Of a stretch of DNA of 64,000 bases, positions 31,055 to 40,366 are shown in pieces. Each line of letters starts with the position of its first letter. The first letter of the stretch is position 1. The DNA comes from Methanolinea sp. (GTDB lineage Archaea; Halobacteriota; Methanomicrobia; Methanomicrobiales; Methanospirillaceae): the NCBI GenBank assembly GCA_018263335.1, contig JADFCY010000009.1:1-64000 (forward strand), written 5' to 3'. The position numbers and the translations under genes are program-made. The notes below the pieces were generated by a model that did no database searches, had not been told where the DNA came from, and saw only the letters and a list, made by a program, of their open reading frames with translations.

Positions 31055-33598
31055 ATGATTAAGCGTTTTAGCCTTGCACTGATCGCCTTGGTCGCGCTGG
31101 CAGTGCTGATGCTTCCCGCATCCGCAGCCACGATCAAGAACATCCCTGCAGGCGGAGATGTGTTCATCGGTGAAGAGGGTCTTGACATATCTGCCGGACT
31201 CGGAGCCGCAACCCAGATTGCATACTGGGCATCCGGGACCTCGACAGGTGACCAGCCCACCAACATCATCACCGTTGGAACCCCCACCAGCTACTACATT
31301 TCCCCGCAGATCTTCGTAGGGAAGACAGGTACCTGGTACCAGTGGACCGGCGCGAGGGGACCCGCCGTAATGAACGTCGTTGACCCCGCACTGACCGTCA
31401 AGGTATGGGACAACACTGCAGGAAAGGACGTGACCGGCAAGTCCGTGCCGCCGGGCAACTACCTGAACTTCAGGATTGAGACCAACACCTACTCGGCCAC
31501 TACCAGGTCTGACGCAACGGGCCAGGGGTTCGTGAACATCCGCGTGAAGACTGCCGATGGTGCGACCTACACTGCACTGTTCCAGACCACGACGGTTTCC
31601 CGTTCGCTTACCAACCAGGCACCCAACAGCGACCTCTGGTACTGGGCACCCCAGGTAACCAACCAGGGATGGAACACCGATGTCCTTGATGCAAACGGCG
31701 CAAGGATGTACAAGTCCGGGACCTACACCGTCTATGCCGAACTTGACCTGAACAAGATCAAGGACAACTACAAGGCACCCGACGGCACCGACTACACCGG
31801 TAAGACCATCTCGGCAACCCAGACCGTGATCATCGCGTCTGACACCGTCAAGATCGAGGCCAGCAAGGATGTAGTCGTCCGCGGCAACCCGTTCTCTGTG
31901 ACTGTCACCGGCAGGCCGAACACCTACTACGTGCTGTGGGTGAAGGGAACTGGCCAGATGGCCGGAACCGCACTTGACCAGCCCCCGCTGCTTGTTGCAA
32001 GCCAGAAGGATGTCGAGTCCAACGCCTTCATCGGCCAGTATGCCTATGAGGGTGGCGCAGGTCGCACCGTAGCAGATGACGTTCCGGCCCAGCCGGCAAA
32101 GACCAGCTACTACGCCGCGGCAAAGACCTCCAACAGCGGTACCATCACCGTAGGATGGGTCACCTCCCAGGCAACCAAGGACAAGAAGTACACCTTCCGT
32201 GTTGAGAGGGGTCCCGGCGCAGCCGTCATCACCGACCCGACCTGGCGCGACCGTCTCTATGCAGACCAGTTCAAGTCCGATGAAGTCGACGTGAAGGTCG
32301 AGAAGGGAACCGTGACCGTAGTCGCTGCAGGCGACCAGAGCTACTTCCTGGGCCAGGAAGTCAAGCTGACCGGAACCAACTCCGAGACTGACACCGTGTA
32401 CCTCTTCATCACCGGGCCGAACCTCCCCTCGCAGGGTGGCAGGCTGACTGACCCGAGGACCGGTGTTGTGAACGGCGTTACCACCACCTTCACCACTGCT
32501 GACGTCCTCGACGACAACACGTGGGAGTACAAGTGGCAGACCGCCAACCTGAACATCGACGCGGGTACCTACACCATCTACGCAGTGGCAACCCCATCTG
32601 ACAAGAACACCCTCGCCGACACCCAGTACGCAACCGTCTCCATTATCATCAGGAAGCCGTTCGTGACCGCAGTTGCATCCCAGTCCACCGTCGCCCAGGG
32701 TGACAAGTTCTTCATCCGCGGCGTGGCCGAGGGCCAGCCCTCCCAGGGTGTCCAGGTCTGGATCATGGGTAAGAACTACGTGCGGGTTGACACCGAGAGC
32801 GTCAACAACGACGGAAGCTTCGAGAAGGAGATCAACCAGGGAATCACCGCCAACATGGCACCCGGGCAGTACTTCGTGGTCATCCAGCACCCGATGTACA
32901 ACGACAGGCTTGATGTGAACCCGAGGGCAGTCGCTCCGTGGCCCTACCGCGAGGTCGTCGGACCCTACCCCGTAGCCAACTCCGTGCTCTTCCTCCTTGA
33001 GGGGCCCGGCAGCCTGCAGGGATCTGACGCTGCAGAGGCACTGGTCGTGGCACTCGACAACGCAGCCGTTGACGATACCTACACCAAGCTCCAGTTCCTG
33101 ATCGAGGCACCCACCATCAAGATCACCCCGATCACCGAGAAGCAGGTAGGCGAGAAGTTCGAGATCAAGGGCACTACCAACCTTGCCGTCGACGACGAGC
33201 TGCTGGTTGAAGTCGTCTCCTCGTCCTTCTCCCCGACCCAGAAGACCCAGAGCGGTGAGTTCAGTGGCGCAACTGGAACGGTAAAGGTCCAGAAGGGAAC
33301 CGAAGGCTTCAACACCTGGTCCTTCCCTGTCGACACCACCACCTTCAAGCCCGATGAGTACATCGTGCAGGTCTCTGGCGTGACCGTGGACGTGACCTCG
33401 ACTGCACTCTTCAACGTTGTCGCAGTCAAGCCGACCACGATCCCGACCACCGCCCCGCCGACCACGGTGACCACTGTTGCAACCCCTGTGCCGACCACCC
33501 CGACCCCGACCCCGACCCCGACAACTCCGGGATTCGGTGCCCTGGTTGCCCTGATCGGCCTTGGTGCAGTGGCCTTCCTCATCGTGCGCAAGCACTGA
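31055..33598 (+). CDS. Major S-layer / surface protein with PGF-CTERM anchor
   Basis: An 847-residue exported protein, probably the main cell-wall lattice protein. It has a signal peptide (residues about 1-24, ending ASAA), an N-terminal domain beginning TIKNIPAGGDVFIGEEGLDI that matches the DUF3821 type of Methanomicrobiales surface proteins, a series of beta-sandwich domains, a Thr/Pro-rich spacer (about 800-825; probably O-glycosylated) and the C-terminal TPGFGALVALIGLGAVAFLIV + RKH, which is a PGF-CTERM signal processed by archaeosortase A. The strong Shine-Dalgarno site AAGGAGG lies 8 nt before the ATG. Codon use is strongly biased: no TTA, CTA or TCA codon occurs, which leaves the antisense strand open for its full length. 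A T-rich tract follows the stop (33613-33618). Confidence 0.92.
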   Translation: MIKRFSLALIALVALAVLMLPASAATIKNIPAGGDVFIGEEGLDISAGLGAATQIAYWASGTSTGDQPTNIITVGTPTSYYISPQIFVGKTGTWYQWTGARGPAVMNVVDPALTVKVWDNTAGKDVTGKSVPPGNYLNFRIETNTYSATTRSDATGQGFVNIRVKTADGATYTALFQTTTVSRSLTNQAPNSDLWYWAPQVTNQGWNTDVLDANGARMYKSGTYTVYAELDLNKIKDNYKAPDGTDYTGKTISATQTVIIASDTVKIEASKDVVVRGNPFSVTVTGRPNTYYVLWVKGTGQMAGTALDQPPLLVASQKDVESNAFIGQYAYEGGAGRTVADDVPAQPAKTSYYAAAKTSNSGTITVGWVTSQATKDKKYTFRVERGPGAAVITDPTWRDRLYADQFKSDEVDVKVEKGTVTVVAAGDQSYFLGQEVKLTGTNSETDTVYLFITGPNLPSQGGRLTDPRTGVVNGVTTTFTTADVLDDNTWEYKWQTANLNIDAGTYTIYAVATPSDKNTLADTQYATVSIIIRKPFVTAVASQSTVAQGDKFFIRGVAEGQPSQGVQVWIMGKNYVRVDTESVNNDGSFEKEINQGITANMAPGQYFVVIQHPMYNDRLDVNPRAVAPWPYREVVGPYPVANSVLFLLEGPGSLQGSDAAEALVVALDNAAVDDTYTKLQFLIEAPTIKITPITEKQVGEKFEIKGTTNLAVDDELLVEVVSSSFSPTQKTQSGEFSGATGTVKVQKGTEGFNTWSFPVDTTTFKPDEYIVQVSGVTVDVTSTALFNVVAVKPTTIPTTAPPTTVTTVATPVPTTPTPTPTPTTPGFGALVALIGLGAVAFLIVRKH

Positions 33599-33834
33599 AA
33601 ACACCAAAACCTACCTTTTTTCTCGCACGCCTCCTCTGCCAGGGGGGTCATTTGCCGGGCCGCGGGTGACCGTGGTGCGTCCAATCACCGACGCAAGAGA
33701 AATCACTAATACCATGCGGCCGAAAACCTAAAAAGCAGGTATCAGGCGCGGATTTCACGCTCTTCGCCCACGTCCGACAGGACCGGGCGGCAAAGACGAC
33801 GGGTTTTCCCGCTGCCTGCCCGGAGAAGGACCAC

Positions 33835-35361
33835 ATGAAACTGACTGCAAAGCTCGTTGACATCGGCACACGGGAAGTCCTCCTGCATATCGACGATTCG
33901 AGGAATATCGGGGTACTGCCGGGAGACCGCATCCAGATACTCAACGAGGTGACAGGGGTTTCCGTTGCGGCCTTCATCGGCACCACCAGCACGCTCCTGC
34001 CCAAGGGGACGATCGGGATTTACAAGGTCACCAACGAACGACTTCAGCTCGAAGACGGGGTACCCGTGGAGGTCAGGAAAGCCGAGAGACCGGTCACCCT
34101 CGACTACATCAAGAAGAAGATGGACGGCCAGCACCTCACAAAGGAAGAGACGTATGCCGTGATCAGGGACGTGGTCTCCGACAACCTCTCTCCTGCCGAG
34201 CTGACCGCGTTCATCACTGCCTGCTACATAAACGAGATGGACATGGACGAGGTGGAGCACCTTACCAGGGCGATGGTAGACACCGGCGAGCGGCTCACGT
34301 TCCATGCCCACCCAATCGTTGACAAGCACTCGATTGGCGGGGTGCCGGGGAACAAGATCTCCCTCCTTGTTGTCCCCATCATCGCCGCGAGCGGTCTCAA
34401 GATCCCAAAGACCAGCTCACGGGCAATCACCGGTGCGGGTGGGACGGCCGATCTCATGGAGGTCCTCGCGCCGGTCGATTTTTCGGCATCCGAGGTCCAG
34501 AGGATGACAGAGAGGGTAGGTGCCGTGATCGTGTGGGGCGGCGCCACAAACATCGCTCCCGCAGATGACAAGATCATCATCCAGGAGTACCCGTTCCGTA
34601 TCGATGCCAGGGGACAGATGCTGGCGAGTGTCATGGCCAAGAAGTATGCGGTGGGTGCCGACCTTGTCGTGATCGACATCCCGGTGGGAGCCCACGCCAA
34701 GGTGGCAACAATCCAGGAGGGAAAGAAGCTTGCCCGCGACTTCATCGAGCTCGGGGACCGCCTCAACATGCAGGTTGAGTGTGCGCTCACCTACGGGGAC
34801 TCTCCCGTCGGGCGGAGCATCGGGCCGAACCTCGAAGTGATGGAGGCGCTGCGGATCCTCGAGGGGGGAGAGAGCCCGGGCTCTCTTTTGCAAAAAAGCG
34901 TCGCCATCGCGGGCATGGCGCTCGAGATGTCGGGGAAGGCTGCAAGGGGAATGGGAGCGCAGATGGCCGAGGATATCCTCAAAAAAGGCGATGCACTGAA
35001 GAAGTTCCGCCAGATCATCGAGATCCAGGGAGGAGACCCGAAGATCCGGTCTGATGACATCGAACCCGGGAAGTACCAGTTCGTTGTCAACGCTCCCACG
35101 TCGGGGTATGTCATCGAGCTGAACAACCGATCCCTCATCAGCCTGGCAAGGACTGCCGGAGCGCCCCATGACCGGGGGGCGGGCATTCTCCTCCATGCCA
35201 AGAAAGGGAGCCGCGTCGAGAAAGGCCAGCCCATCTTCACCATATACGCCGACCGCAACTGGAGGCTGCAGAAAGCCCTGGAGGAAGGGAGGCAGCTGAT
35301 GCCAGTGGTCGTCGAAGGGATGCTCCTTGACCGGGTGCCGCACGACACCCGGTGGAGCTGA
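33835..35361 (+). CDS. deoA: AMP phosphorylase
   Basis: Phosphorolyses AMP (also CMP/UMP) to the base and ribose-1,5-bisphosphate, the first step of the archaeal AMP pathway that ends in RuBisCO. The 508-residue protein has the archaeal N-terminal extension (about 1-85), the thymidine-phosphorylase-like core with [37 protein letters not shown] and the C-terminal domain. The extension and length separate it from true thymidine phosphorylase. GGAGAAGG precedes the ATG. The next gene is 284 bp away; a T8 tract follows (35391-35398). The RuBisCO and isomerase genes are not in the window. Confidence 0.94.
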   Translation: MKLTAKLVDIGTREVLLHIDDSRNIGVLPGDRIQILNEVTGVSVAAFIGTTSTLLPKGTIGIYKVTNERLQLEDGVPVEVRKAERPVTLDYIKKKMDGQHLTKEETYAVIRDVVSDNLSPAELTAFITACYINEMDMDEVEHLTRAMVDTGERLTFHAHPIVDKHSIGGVPGNKISLLVVPIIAASGLKIPKTSSRAITGAGGTADLMEVLAPVDFSASEVQRMTERVGAVIVWGGATNIAPADDKIIIQEYPFRIDARGQMLASVMAKKYAVGADLVVIDIPVGAHAKVATIQEGKKLARDFIELGDRLNMQVECALTYGDSPVGRSIGPNLEVMEALRILEGGESPGSLLQKSVAIAGMALEMSGKAARGMGAQMAEDILKKGDALKKFRQIIEIQGGDPKIRSDDIEPGKYQFVVNAPTSGYVIELNNRSLISLARTAGAPHDRGAGILLHAKKGSRVEKGQPIFTIYADRNWRLQKALEEGRQLMPVVVEGMLLDRVPHDTRWS

Positions 35362-35645
35362 TCGCCTCTTCAATCCCCTTCACCACCCGTTTTTTTTCGG
35401 GCTATCAATTAGCATTGCGCCCATTCCCTTGGCCGGCAAGAGGACTGCGACGGGGAGACTCGTGGATTGAATAGCCACCCGAAGTGTCCAGTGGAACAGC
35501 GTGTGCGGAGAACATGAACATGACCGCGGAATCTCCACCCTGCAGGCACGCGTCACAACGCAGGTCCCGAGATTTTTTGCCATTTGGAACCTTTCCTGGC
35601 CGTTCTACCAATGAGAAGATATAGAGAGAGCGCCGATATCAGAAT

Positions 35646-37037
35646 ATGCAAAGGACTGGAACCTGTGTTGCATGCGTCCTTCTCCTGACACTTCTCTGCG
35701 CTTCCCCGGTCCTGGGGGTGACGGTGCTCGTGAACGTGTACGAGCACGAGGAAAACATCACCCCTCTCCAGGGGGCATCGCTGTTTGCGAACGGTGCAAG
35801 GGTTGGCAAGACCGACAGCAGCGGGAACATCGAGTTCTCCCACCCGGGAACAGGGATCATACAGGTCATGGTCGAGAAACCCGGCTATGATCCCTGGTCG
35901 GGTGACATCGGGGTCAACACGACTACGCTCCTTGTCGAGATGCAGAGGAAGAAAGTGCCCCTCCTCGTACAGGTATTTGATGCTGACACCCTTGCGCCAG
36001 TCGCCGGGGCCACAGTCAGCCTAATCGAGAGAGTGACCAGGCAGACGGCCAGGACAGAAGAGAACGGGACAGCCTCCTTTTCCGTTACTGGCGATTCGAT
36101 GTACACCCTCGAGGTCACCGCCCCCGACTACAGGGCGTATTCTGCAACAGTCGAGACGGGGCTCGAAGCAAAGACTGTCCAGGCATTGCTCTTTCGTGAC
36201 GACCGGTTCTCGGTGCTTGTCAGGGACGAAAGTTCCGGCAACCCTGTTCCCGGCGTGGCAATCCTCGTCGACGGCGAAGCCCGCGGGATCACGGACCAGA
36301 AGGGTGCGGTCACGCTGAACCTTCCCCGCGGAAAGGTCTATTCGTTCCAGGCAAAATTGGAGGGATATGAGGACTACCGCGAGCGGATCATCGTGGACGA
36401 GGACCAGGCCCTCGTTGTCCTCACGCTCAATAAGTCTCCCTACAGTGTATTCGTCTCGGTGTACAGCGAGGAAAAGGCCCCTGTCGAGGGGGCACTTGTC
36501 CTTCTCGACGGTCAATCCCATGGGACTACCAACAGGTACGGGAGGGTGCAGCTTGCGGACCTTAGGCTCGGCGAATACCTGCTCGAAGTCAGGCACCCTG
36601 CCTTTGTCAGCCATTCCCAGGTATTGCCGGTCCGCACCCAGGGAGAAGATGTGGCCGTCGAACTCGAATATCCGGGAGTAAATGCCACCATATCGACCAT
36701 GGAGGAAGACAAGGTCGCGGTCCCTGGTGTCGTGATACGGATCGACGGGAAAGAGCAGGGAGTCACGGGGGAAGATGGCACGCTCTCCCTTCGCATGAGG
36801 CTGAACACCTCGTACGTGATCACGACGGAAAAAGAGGGGTACGACCCGGCAGAGATAAAGAAGACGTTTGCGTCACTGAACGAGACTGGCCTTCTTCTCA
36901 TCCCCATGAAAAAAAGTTTCAACTGGCTTGGAGTGGGCGTGTTGATTGCGGTGGCGGCAGCACTCTCAATTGCCGCATTCGTGGTTTTGAAGAAGAGGAG
37001 ACCCGGGAACCTACGCCGCAGGGGAAAAGGCCTGTAA
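35646..37037 (+). CDS. Surface protein with PEGA/carboxypeptidase-regulatory-like repeats
   Basis: A 463-residue exported protein. A signal peptide (about 1-24) is followed by about five tandem beta-sandwich modules of about 75-85 residues, each with a pattern like P(V/L)xGAxVxxxxx...G.(T/A)D..G...(F/L)...G.Y....E..GY, typical of PEGA or carboxypeptidase-regulatory-like domains. A C-terminal membrane helix (WLGVGVLIAVAAALSIAAFVVL) and an RRR-rich tail anchor it. It is likely an adhesive or structural surface protein. A TATA-like agatatagag is about 27 bp before the ATG, consistent with a leaderless mRNA. Confidence 0.85.
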   Translation: MQRTGTCVACVLLLTLLCASPVLGVTVLVNVYEHEENITPLQGASLFANGARVGKTDSSGNIEFSHPGTGIIQVMVEKPGYDPWSGDIGVNTTTLLVEMQRKKVPLLVQVFDADTLAPVAGATVSLIERVTRQTARTEENGTASFSVTGDSMYTLEVTAPDYRAYSATVETGLEAKTVQALLFRDDRFSVLVRDESSGNPVPGVAILVDGEARGITDQKGAVTLNLPRGKVYSFQAKLEGYEDYRERIIVDEDQALVVLTLNKSPYSVFVSVYSEEKAPVEGALVLLDGQSHGTTNRYGRVQLADLRLGEYLLEVRHPAFVSHSQVLPVRTQGEDVAVELEYPGVNATISTMEEDKVAVPGVVIRIDGKEQGVTGEDGTLSLRMRLNTSYVITTEKEGYDPAEIKKTFASLNETGLLLIPMKKSFNWLGVGVLIAVAAALSIAAFVVLKKRRPGNLRRRGKGL

Positions 37038-37131
37038 CCCCATGGAGGGGCATTCCCCTCAAAATCCACTCATCCGGGAAGTGAGGCACACCGCACCCGC
37101 CAGTATGAAGCACTCACCGATTCAGGAAAAG

Positions 37132-37203
37132 CGGACCCAGCGGGAATCGAACCCGCGTCCTTGGGTCCGAAGCCCAAGAGGATATCCTCTACCCCATGGA
37201 TCC
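37132..37203 (-). tRNA. tRNA-Arg (anticodon TCG)
   Basis: A 72-nt cloverleaf on the minus strand: acceptor GGATCCA/TGGGTCC with one U-G pair, discriminator G, anticodon TCG in loop CTTCGGA between TTGGG/CCCAA (complement at 37168-37170), T-arm GTTCGATTC. No intron. Confidence 0.94.
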
Positions 37204-37261
37204 GTCACAGGCGTTGGCAGGACAACCTATTAAGCATTTTCTGTAGTATTGATCTGTAACA

Positions 37262-37699
37262 ATGATCCTGTCGTCGTCAGAGATCGCCAGGCGCCTCCGG
37301 GGATGTGAAGGTGAGGGCGACCTCGTCATAGAACCCTACAGCGAAGAATGCCAGCAGCCCGCATCGTACGATCTCAGGGTGGGTGGCGATTTTGTCCTGC
37401 CACCGGGGATATGTACACTTGTGAGCACCCTTGAAAGGGTAGAGCTGCCTTCGGACCTTGCAGCAACGCTCAGGTGCAGGTCATCCTTCGGGAGGAGAGG
37501 CATCGTGCTCACCGCGGGCTTCGTTGACCCGGGTTTCAGGGGCCAGCTGACTCTCTGCCTGGTCAACATGGGGGCAGAACACCTCACCCTGCGAAAGAAT
37601 GACCGGGTGGTCCAGATGATATTCCACCAGGTCACCGATGGCAGGAGCATGTATTGCGGGCGATACCAGGACAGCACAGGCGTCATACAGGCGAGATAA
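37262..37699 (+). CDS. dcd: dCTP deaminase/dUTPase family protein
   Basis: Member of the trimeric dCTP deaminase-dUTPase family that supplies dUMP for thymidylate synthesis. The 145-residue protein has the nucleotide motifs CRSSFGRRGI (residues 72-81) and AGFVDPGFRGQL (85-96). At the position of the catalytic Glu of deaminases (E138 in E. coli, usually in a TLE or VLE context) it has Cys99 (LTLCLVN), and the Asp in VDPGFRG aligns with the catalytic Asp of dUTPases. It may thus be a dUTPase or have altered activity. It lacks the longer C-terminus of other members. TATA-like cctattaagc lies about 30 bp upstream. The nrpR start follows directly. Confidence 0.85.
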   Translation: MILSSSEIARRLRGCEGEGDLVIEPYSEECQQPASYDLRVGGDFVLPPGICTLVSTLERVELPSDLAATLRCRSSFGRRGIVLTAGFVDPGFRGQLTLCLVNMGAEHLTLRKNDRVVQMIFHQVTDGRSMYCGRYQDSTGVIQAR

Positions 37700-38647
37700 A
37701 TGATACGAACAGAGCGGAAATACATCGAGATCCTGCGCATACTCAAGGAACACCGGGAGCCAATGGGCGCAAAGCGGCTCTCGGAACTGATGGCCGAGAG
37801 GGGTTTTGTCTTAAGTGACCGCGCGGTCCAGTATTACCTGCGTTACCTCGATGAGATGGGGTTTACCGAGAAAGTCGGGAACATGGGCCGCATCCTCACC
37901 CCCTACGGCAAGGAGGAGACCGAAAGCGCCCTCGTCGGGGACAGGATCGGCTTCATCATCTCCAAACTCGAGCGGCTGGCCTTCCGGAGCACGTTTGATC
38001 CCGAAACCGGCACAGGAGACGTGGCCTACAACCTCTCGATAGTCCACGAAGAACGGCTTTCCGATGCAATGAAGGCCTTCGACGAGGTTATTGCGGCGAG
38101 GTGCGGTTTTTTCCCGCGCTACCGGGTCGTTGACCGGGACCCGCGGGTCCCCTCCGGGAGCGCAGGGATCATGAGCATCTGCAGCATCACGATGGACGGA
38201 GTATTCCAGCGCCACGGCATCCCTGTGAGGATGGCATACGGAGGACGCCTGGACATCCAGCACGGGGAGGCGACCCGGTTCGTGGACCTCATCGGGTACC
38301 GCGGGACGACCATCGACCCGCTCCAGCTCTTCATCTCTGCAGGGCTCACCTCCCTTTCTTCCCTCGTCTCGACCGGGACCGGCACGGCCCTCGCGAACGT
38401 CAGGGAGATCCCGGCACTTGCGGAGCAGAGAGCACGCGAAGTGGTCGCGCAGATGAAGAAAGCAGGGTTTATCTTCCCTGTCGCGATGGGAAACTCGGTC
38501 TTTAACCTGGTCGCCGATCCATACCGGCTCTCCATCGTTGCATTCTCCGGGATGAACTTTGTCGCAAACACCGTCGAGAAGGGAATTCCGATCAGGACCG
38601 AGATCGGTGCAGGAAACATCCCCTTCTCAAAGATACACCGGGACTGA
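37700..38647 (+). CDS. nrpR: NrpR-type nitrogen regulator (single HTH + NRD)
   Basis: Euryarchaeal repressor of nitrogen-fixation and ammonium-assimilation genes, released by 2-oxoglutarate. The 315-residue protein has an N-terminal winged helix (about 5-72, KYIEILRILKEH...GAKRLSELMAERGF...VQYYLRYLDEMGF) and one NRD/DUF128 domain (about 80-312) with EVIAARCGFFPRYRVVD and GIMSICSITMDGVFQRHGIPVRMAYGG. Only one NRD is present, as in the two-protein NrpRI/NrpRII systems, so a partner protein may exist elsewhere. It follows dcd with no gap. No nif or glnK gene is in the window. Confidence 0.9.
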   Translation: MIRTERKYIEILRILKEHREPMGAKRLSELMAERGFVLSDRAVQYYLRYLDEMGFTEKVGNMGRILTPYGKEETESALVGDRIGFIISKLERLAFRSTFDPETGTGDVAYNLSIVHEERLSDAMKAFDEVIAARCGFFPRYRVVDRDPRVPSGSAGIMSICSITMDGVFQRHGIPVRMAYGGRLDIQHGEATRFVDLIGYRGTTIDPLQLFISAGLTSLSSLVSTGTGTALANVREIPALAEQRAREVVAQMKKAGFIFPVAMGNSVFNLVADPYRLSIVAFSGMNFVANTVEKGIPIRTEIGAGNIPFSKIHRD

Positions 38648-38721
38648 CAGGAGAGGCGTTCGGCCGGGAGCCTCGAGTCGCGAGGCGGCCTTCAGAAAGT
38701 GTGCAGGAGAGTCTTCGCAGT

Positions 38722-39912
38722 TCAGGTGCCGGCGTCCTGCGCCGCCGTATCAGGGCCCCTGCCCCTCACCCTTTCCCTGACCCGCCTCAACTCCTCCACC
38801 CGTGGCAGCGTCTCCATGCCTGCAAGGATGATGAATATGCCAAGGAACCGGGTGCCGCTGACGGGATAATCCCCTGACCGGAGTTCGAGCCCCCTGATGG
38901 TCCGGTCAATCCACTTTCTTACTGTCATAAAACCCCTCATGCTCATCTCATGGGAGGGGCCTGCGATGAGGATGAGGGCTTTTTGTGCCTCCTCGAGTTC
39001 GGTGGGCGTTGAAATCTCCTCGAATATTGCCTTCTTTGCAAGCTCCACGACACGGGATGCCTTCAGGTGGCCATCCTGAACCGCGGGGGCGCCAGGACGG
39101 AACCGTGAGAGCAGTTCGATGGGGCGCTCCGAGGCAACCTCCTCGCGTGCATACCCCATGGTGATGAATCCCATTCCCCGGATAGTGTTTAAGATCTCTC
39201 CGGCATCAAGGACCACTTCAGGCAGCTCGTCGGGCGATCGTTCGGAGAATTCCCCTGCCCTGAGCAGCAGGGTGAAACGCCGGCCGATAAGGTCATTGTA
39301 GTCGCGGTAGAACCTCTCCATCCCTGTGAGGGGGACGGGTTCTCTCTGGCGCCGGCCGATCAGGGCGCCAAGGTCGCCCTGGCGGGAGGTACCCGCGTCA
39401 ACCGTCGCGGGTGGCACTTTCCCGCGCCACGACTCGTTGTCATAAAGGACGATTCCTTCAAGGAGGCCTTGCAGGCTCTCAAGCTGATCAGCTGCAGACG
39501 AGGAGCGGTCCTCTCCCTCATCACTGCACGGGAGGGTGAAGAGGCCGAAGACCGGCTCGGCAATGCTTTTTTTCAGGCAGGTGACGAGCGCAGGGGCAGT
39601 TGCAGCCATGGCGCCGCCAAGGCCTGCACAGACGAAGAGGGCGTCGATATCGCCGTCGTCAAGGGCCTGGAGTCGGGAGAGGGCCTCCTCGGAGGGCAGG
39701 TGAGCTGCCAGGTCTTTTGGATGGGCAGGGTCGAGCGGCTGAAAGAAGAGCCTCTGGTCTACCGGCACATTCTGAAGGGAGTTCAACTGTTCGGCGTCGC
39801 AGTCGATGGCAATCCCGAAGACACAGTGAACGGGGGCCTTCCGGTCGTGGGCGAGGAGGCGGTCCACTATCCTGCAGCCGGCTCCGCCGAGACCTACAGT
39901 GAGAATTCGCAT
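38722..39912 (-). CDS. Divergent tubulin/FtsZ superfamily protein (CetZ-like)
   Basis: A 396-residue protein with the tubulin/FtsZ fold. The T1 loop GLGGAG (residues 7-12) is normal. The T4 loop, GGGTGTG in FtsZ, reads GLGGAMAATAP (97-107) and is one residue shorter. Near 233-250 VVLDAGEILNTIRGMGFITMGYA matches the region around the T7 loop, but the Asn and second Asp of NxDxxD are changed to Val and Glu. GTP binding and hydrolysis may thus be altered. Such extra superfamily members (CetZ and FtsZ-like groups) control cell shape in archaea. It is convergent with nrpR across a small hairpin (GCCTCG/CGAGGC, near 38670-38686). Confidence 0.8.
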   Translation of the reverse strand: MRILTVGLGGAGCRIVDRLLAHDRKAPVHCVFGIAIDCDAEQLNSLQNVPVDQRLFFQPLDPAHPKDLAAHLPSEEALSRLQALDDGDIDALFVCAGLGGAMAATAPALVTCLKKSIAEPVFGLFTLPCSDEGEDRSSSAADQLESLQGLLEGIVLYDNESWRGKVPPATVDAGTSRQGDLGALIGRRQREPVPLTGMERFYRDYNDLIGRRFTLLLRAGEFSERSPDELPEVVLDAGEILNTIRGMGFITMGYAREEVASERPIELLSRFRPGAPAVQDGHLKASRVVELAKKAIFEEISTPTELEEAQKALILIAGPSHEMSMRGFMTVRKWIDRTIRGLELRSGDYPVSGTRFLGIFIILAGMETLPRVEELRRVRERVRGRGPDTAAQDAGT

Positions 39913-40099
39913 GATATCGTGTGGTTCCTGTGCATTCTACGGGTATGCGTGGGTAAGGAGAGGAGGGAATGGGAAAGACCCGCCCCTCCAACGGCGAGGC
40001 GGGGACAATCACAGCGTACAGCGCGTCTCATCGCGTATCTCCTCACACATTCTCTTTATCAGGATTTTTCCCTGTGATAATAAAGCACTTCTCCTCTCC

Positions 40100-40141
40100 C
40101 CTTCCTGGAATGGAAGGAAGATCCCTTGCAGGATCTTTTTT
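40100..40141 (+). terminator. Tandem hairpins with T6 tract
   Basis: Stem CCTTCC/GGAAGG (40100-40117) is followed by stem GATCC/GGATC (40120-40135) and six T (40136-40141). It looks like an intrinsic-type terminator on the plus strand, but no plus-strand gene precedes it within 1.4 kb, so it may end a small RNA. Confidence 0.35.
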
Positions 40142-40321
40142 GGGCACGCGATGCCTGGTGCAGGTGCTGTCCCATCGCAGGGTATTCCTTTTCCCTAAAG
40201 ATGAAATCTCTCTGCGTCTTGGATAAAATGATGAATGCCAATGGGAATCCGGGGCCGTACAGGGAGTATTTTTCGGGGAATCGGGGGTTATCCCTACATT
40301 CCTGCAATAAAAAATGATAAT

Positions 40322-40330
40322 GTATTTAAA
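40322..40330 (+). promoter_or_regulatory. TATA box of mer
   Basis: The element gtatttaaa is followed after about 23 bp by GAGGTGA (40353-40359), a Shine-Dalgarno site 7 nt before the TTG start of mer, so the mRNA leader should be about 15-20 nt. Confidence 0.55.
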
Positions 40331-40366
40331 TCTTCGTTCGATAATACTCCATGAGGTGAAGTTACC

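Larger units (their letters stand above)
39913..40366. other. Intergenic region between the FtsZ-like gene and mer
   Basis: About 450 bp between divergent genes. No credible protein gene. It contains two tandem hairpins followed by T6 (40100-40141, described separately) and the mer promoter at the right end. The left half must hold the promoter of the FtsZ-like gene, but no clear box is evident. Part of the middle (40200-40300) is AT-richer and unassigned. Confidence 0.4.

Noticed and set aside
30929..33607. An 892-codon open frame antisense to the S-layer gene
   Set aside because: It shares codon boundaries with the S-layer gene and is open only because that gene lacks TTA, CTA and TCA codons. 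Its composition (rich in Gly, Val, Asp, His and Cys) is that of a reversed GC-rich gene and no domain is visible.
33835..35361. Thymidine phosphorylase
   Set aside because: The N-terminal extension and 508-residue length match archaeal AMP phosphorylase rather than the shorter bacterial thymidine phosphorylase.
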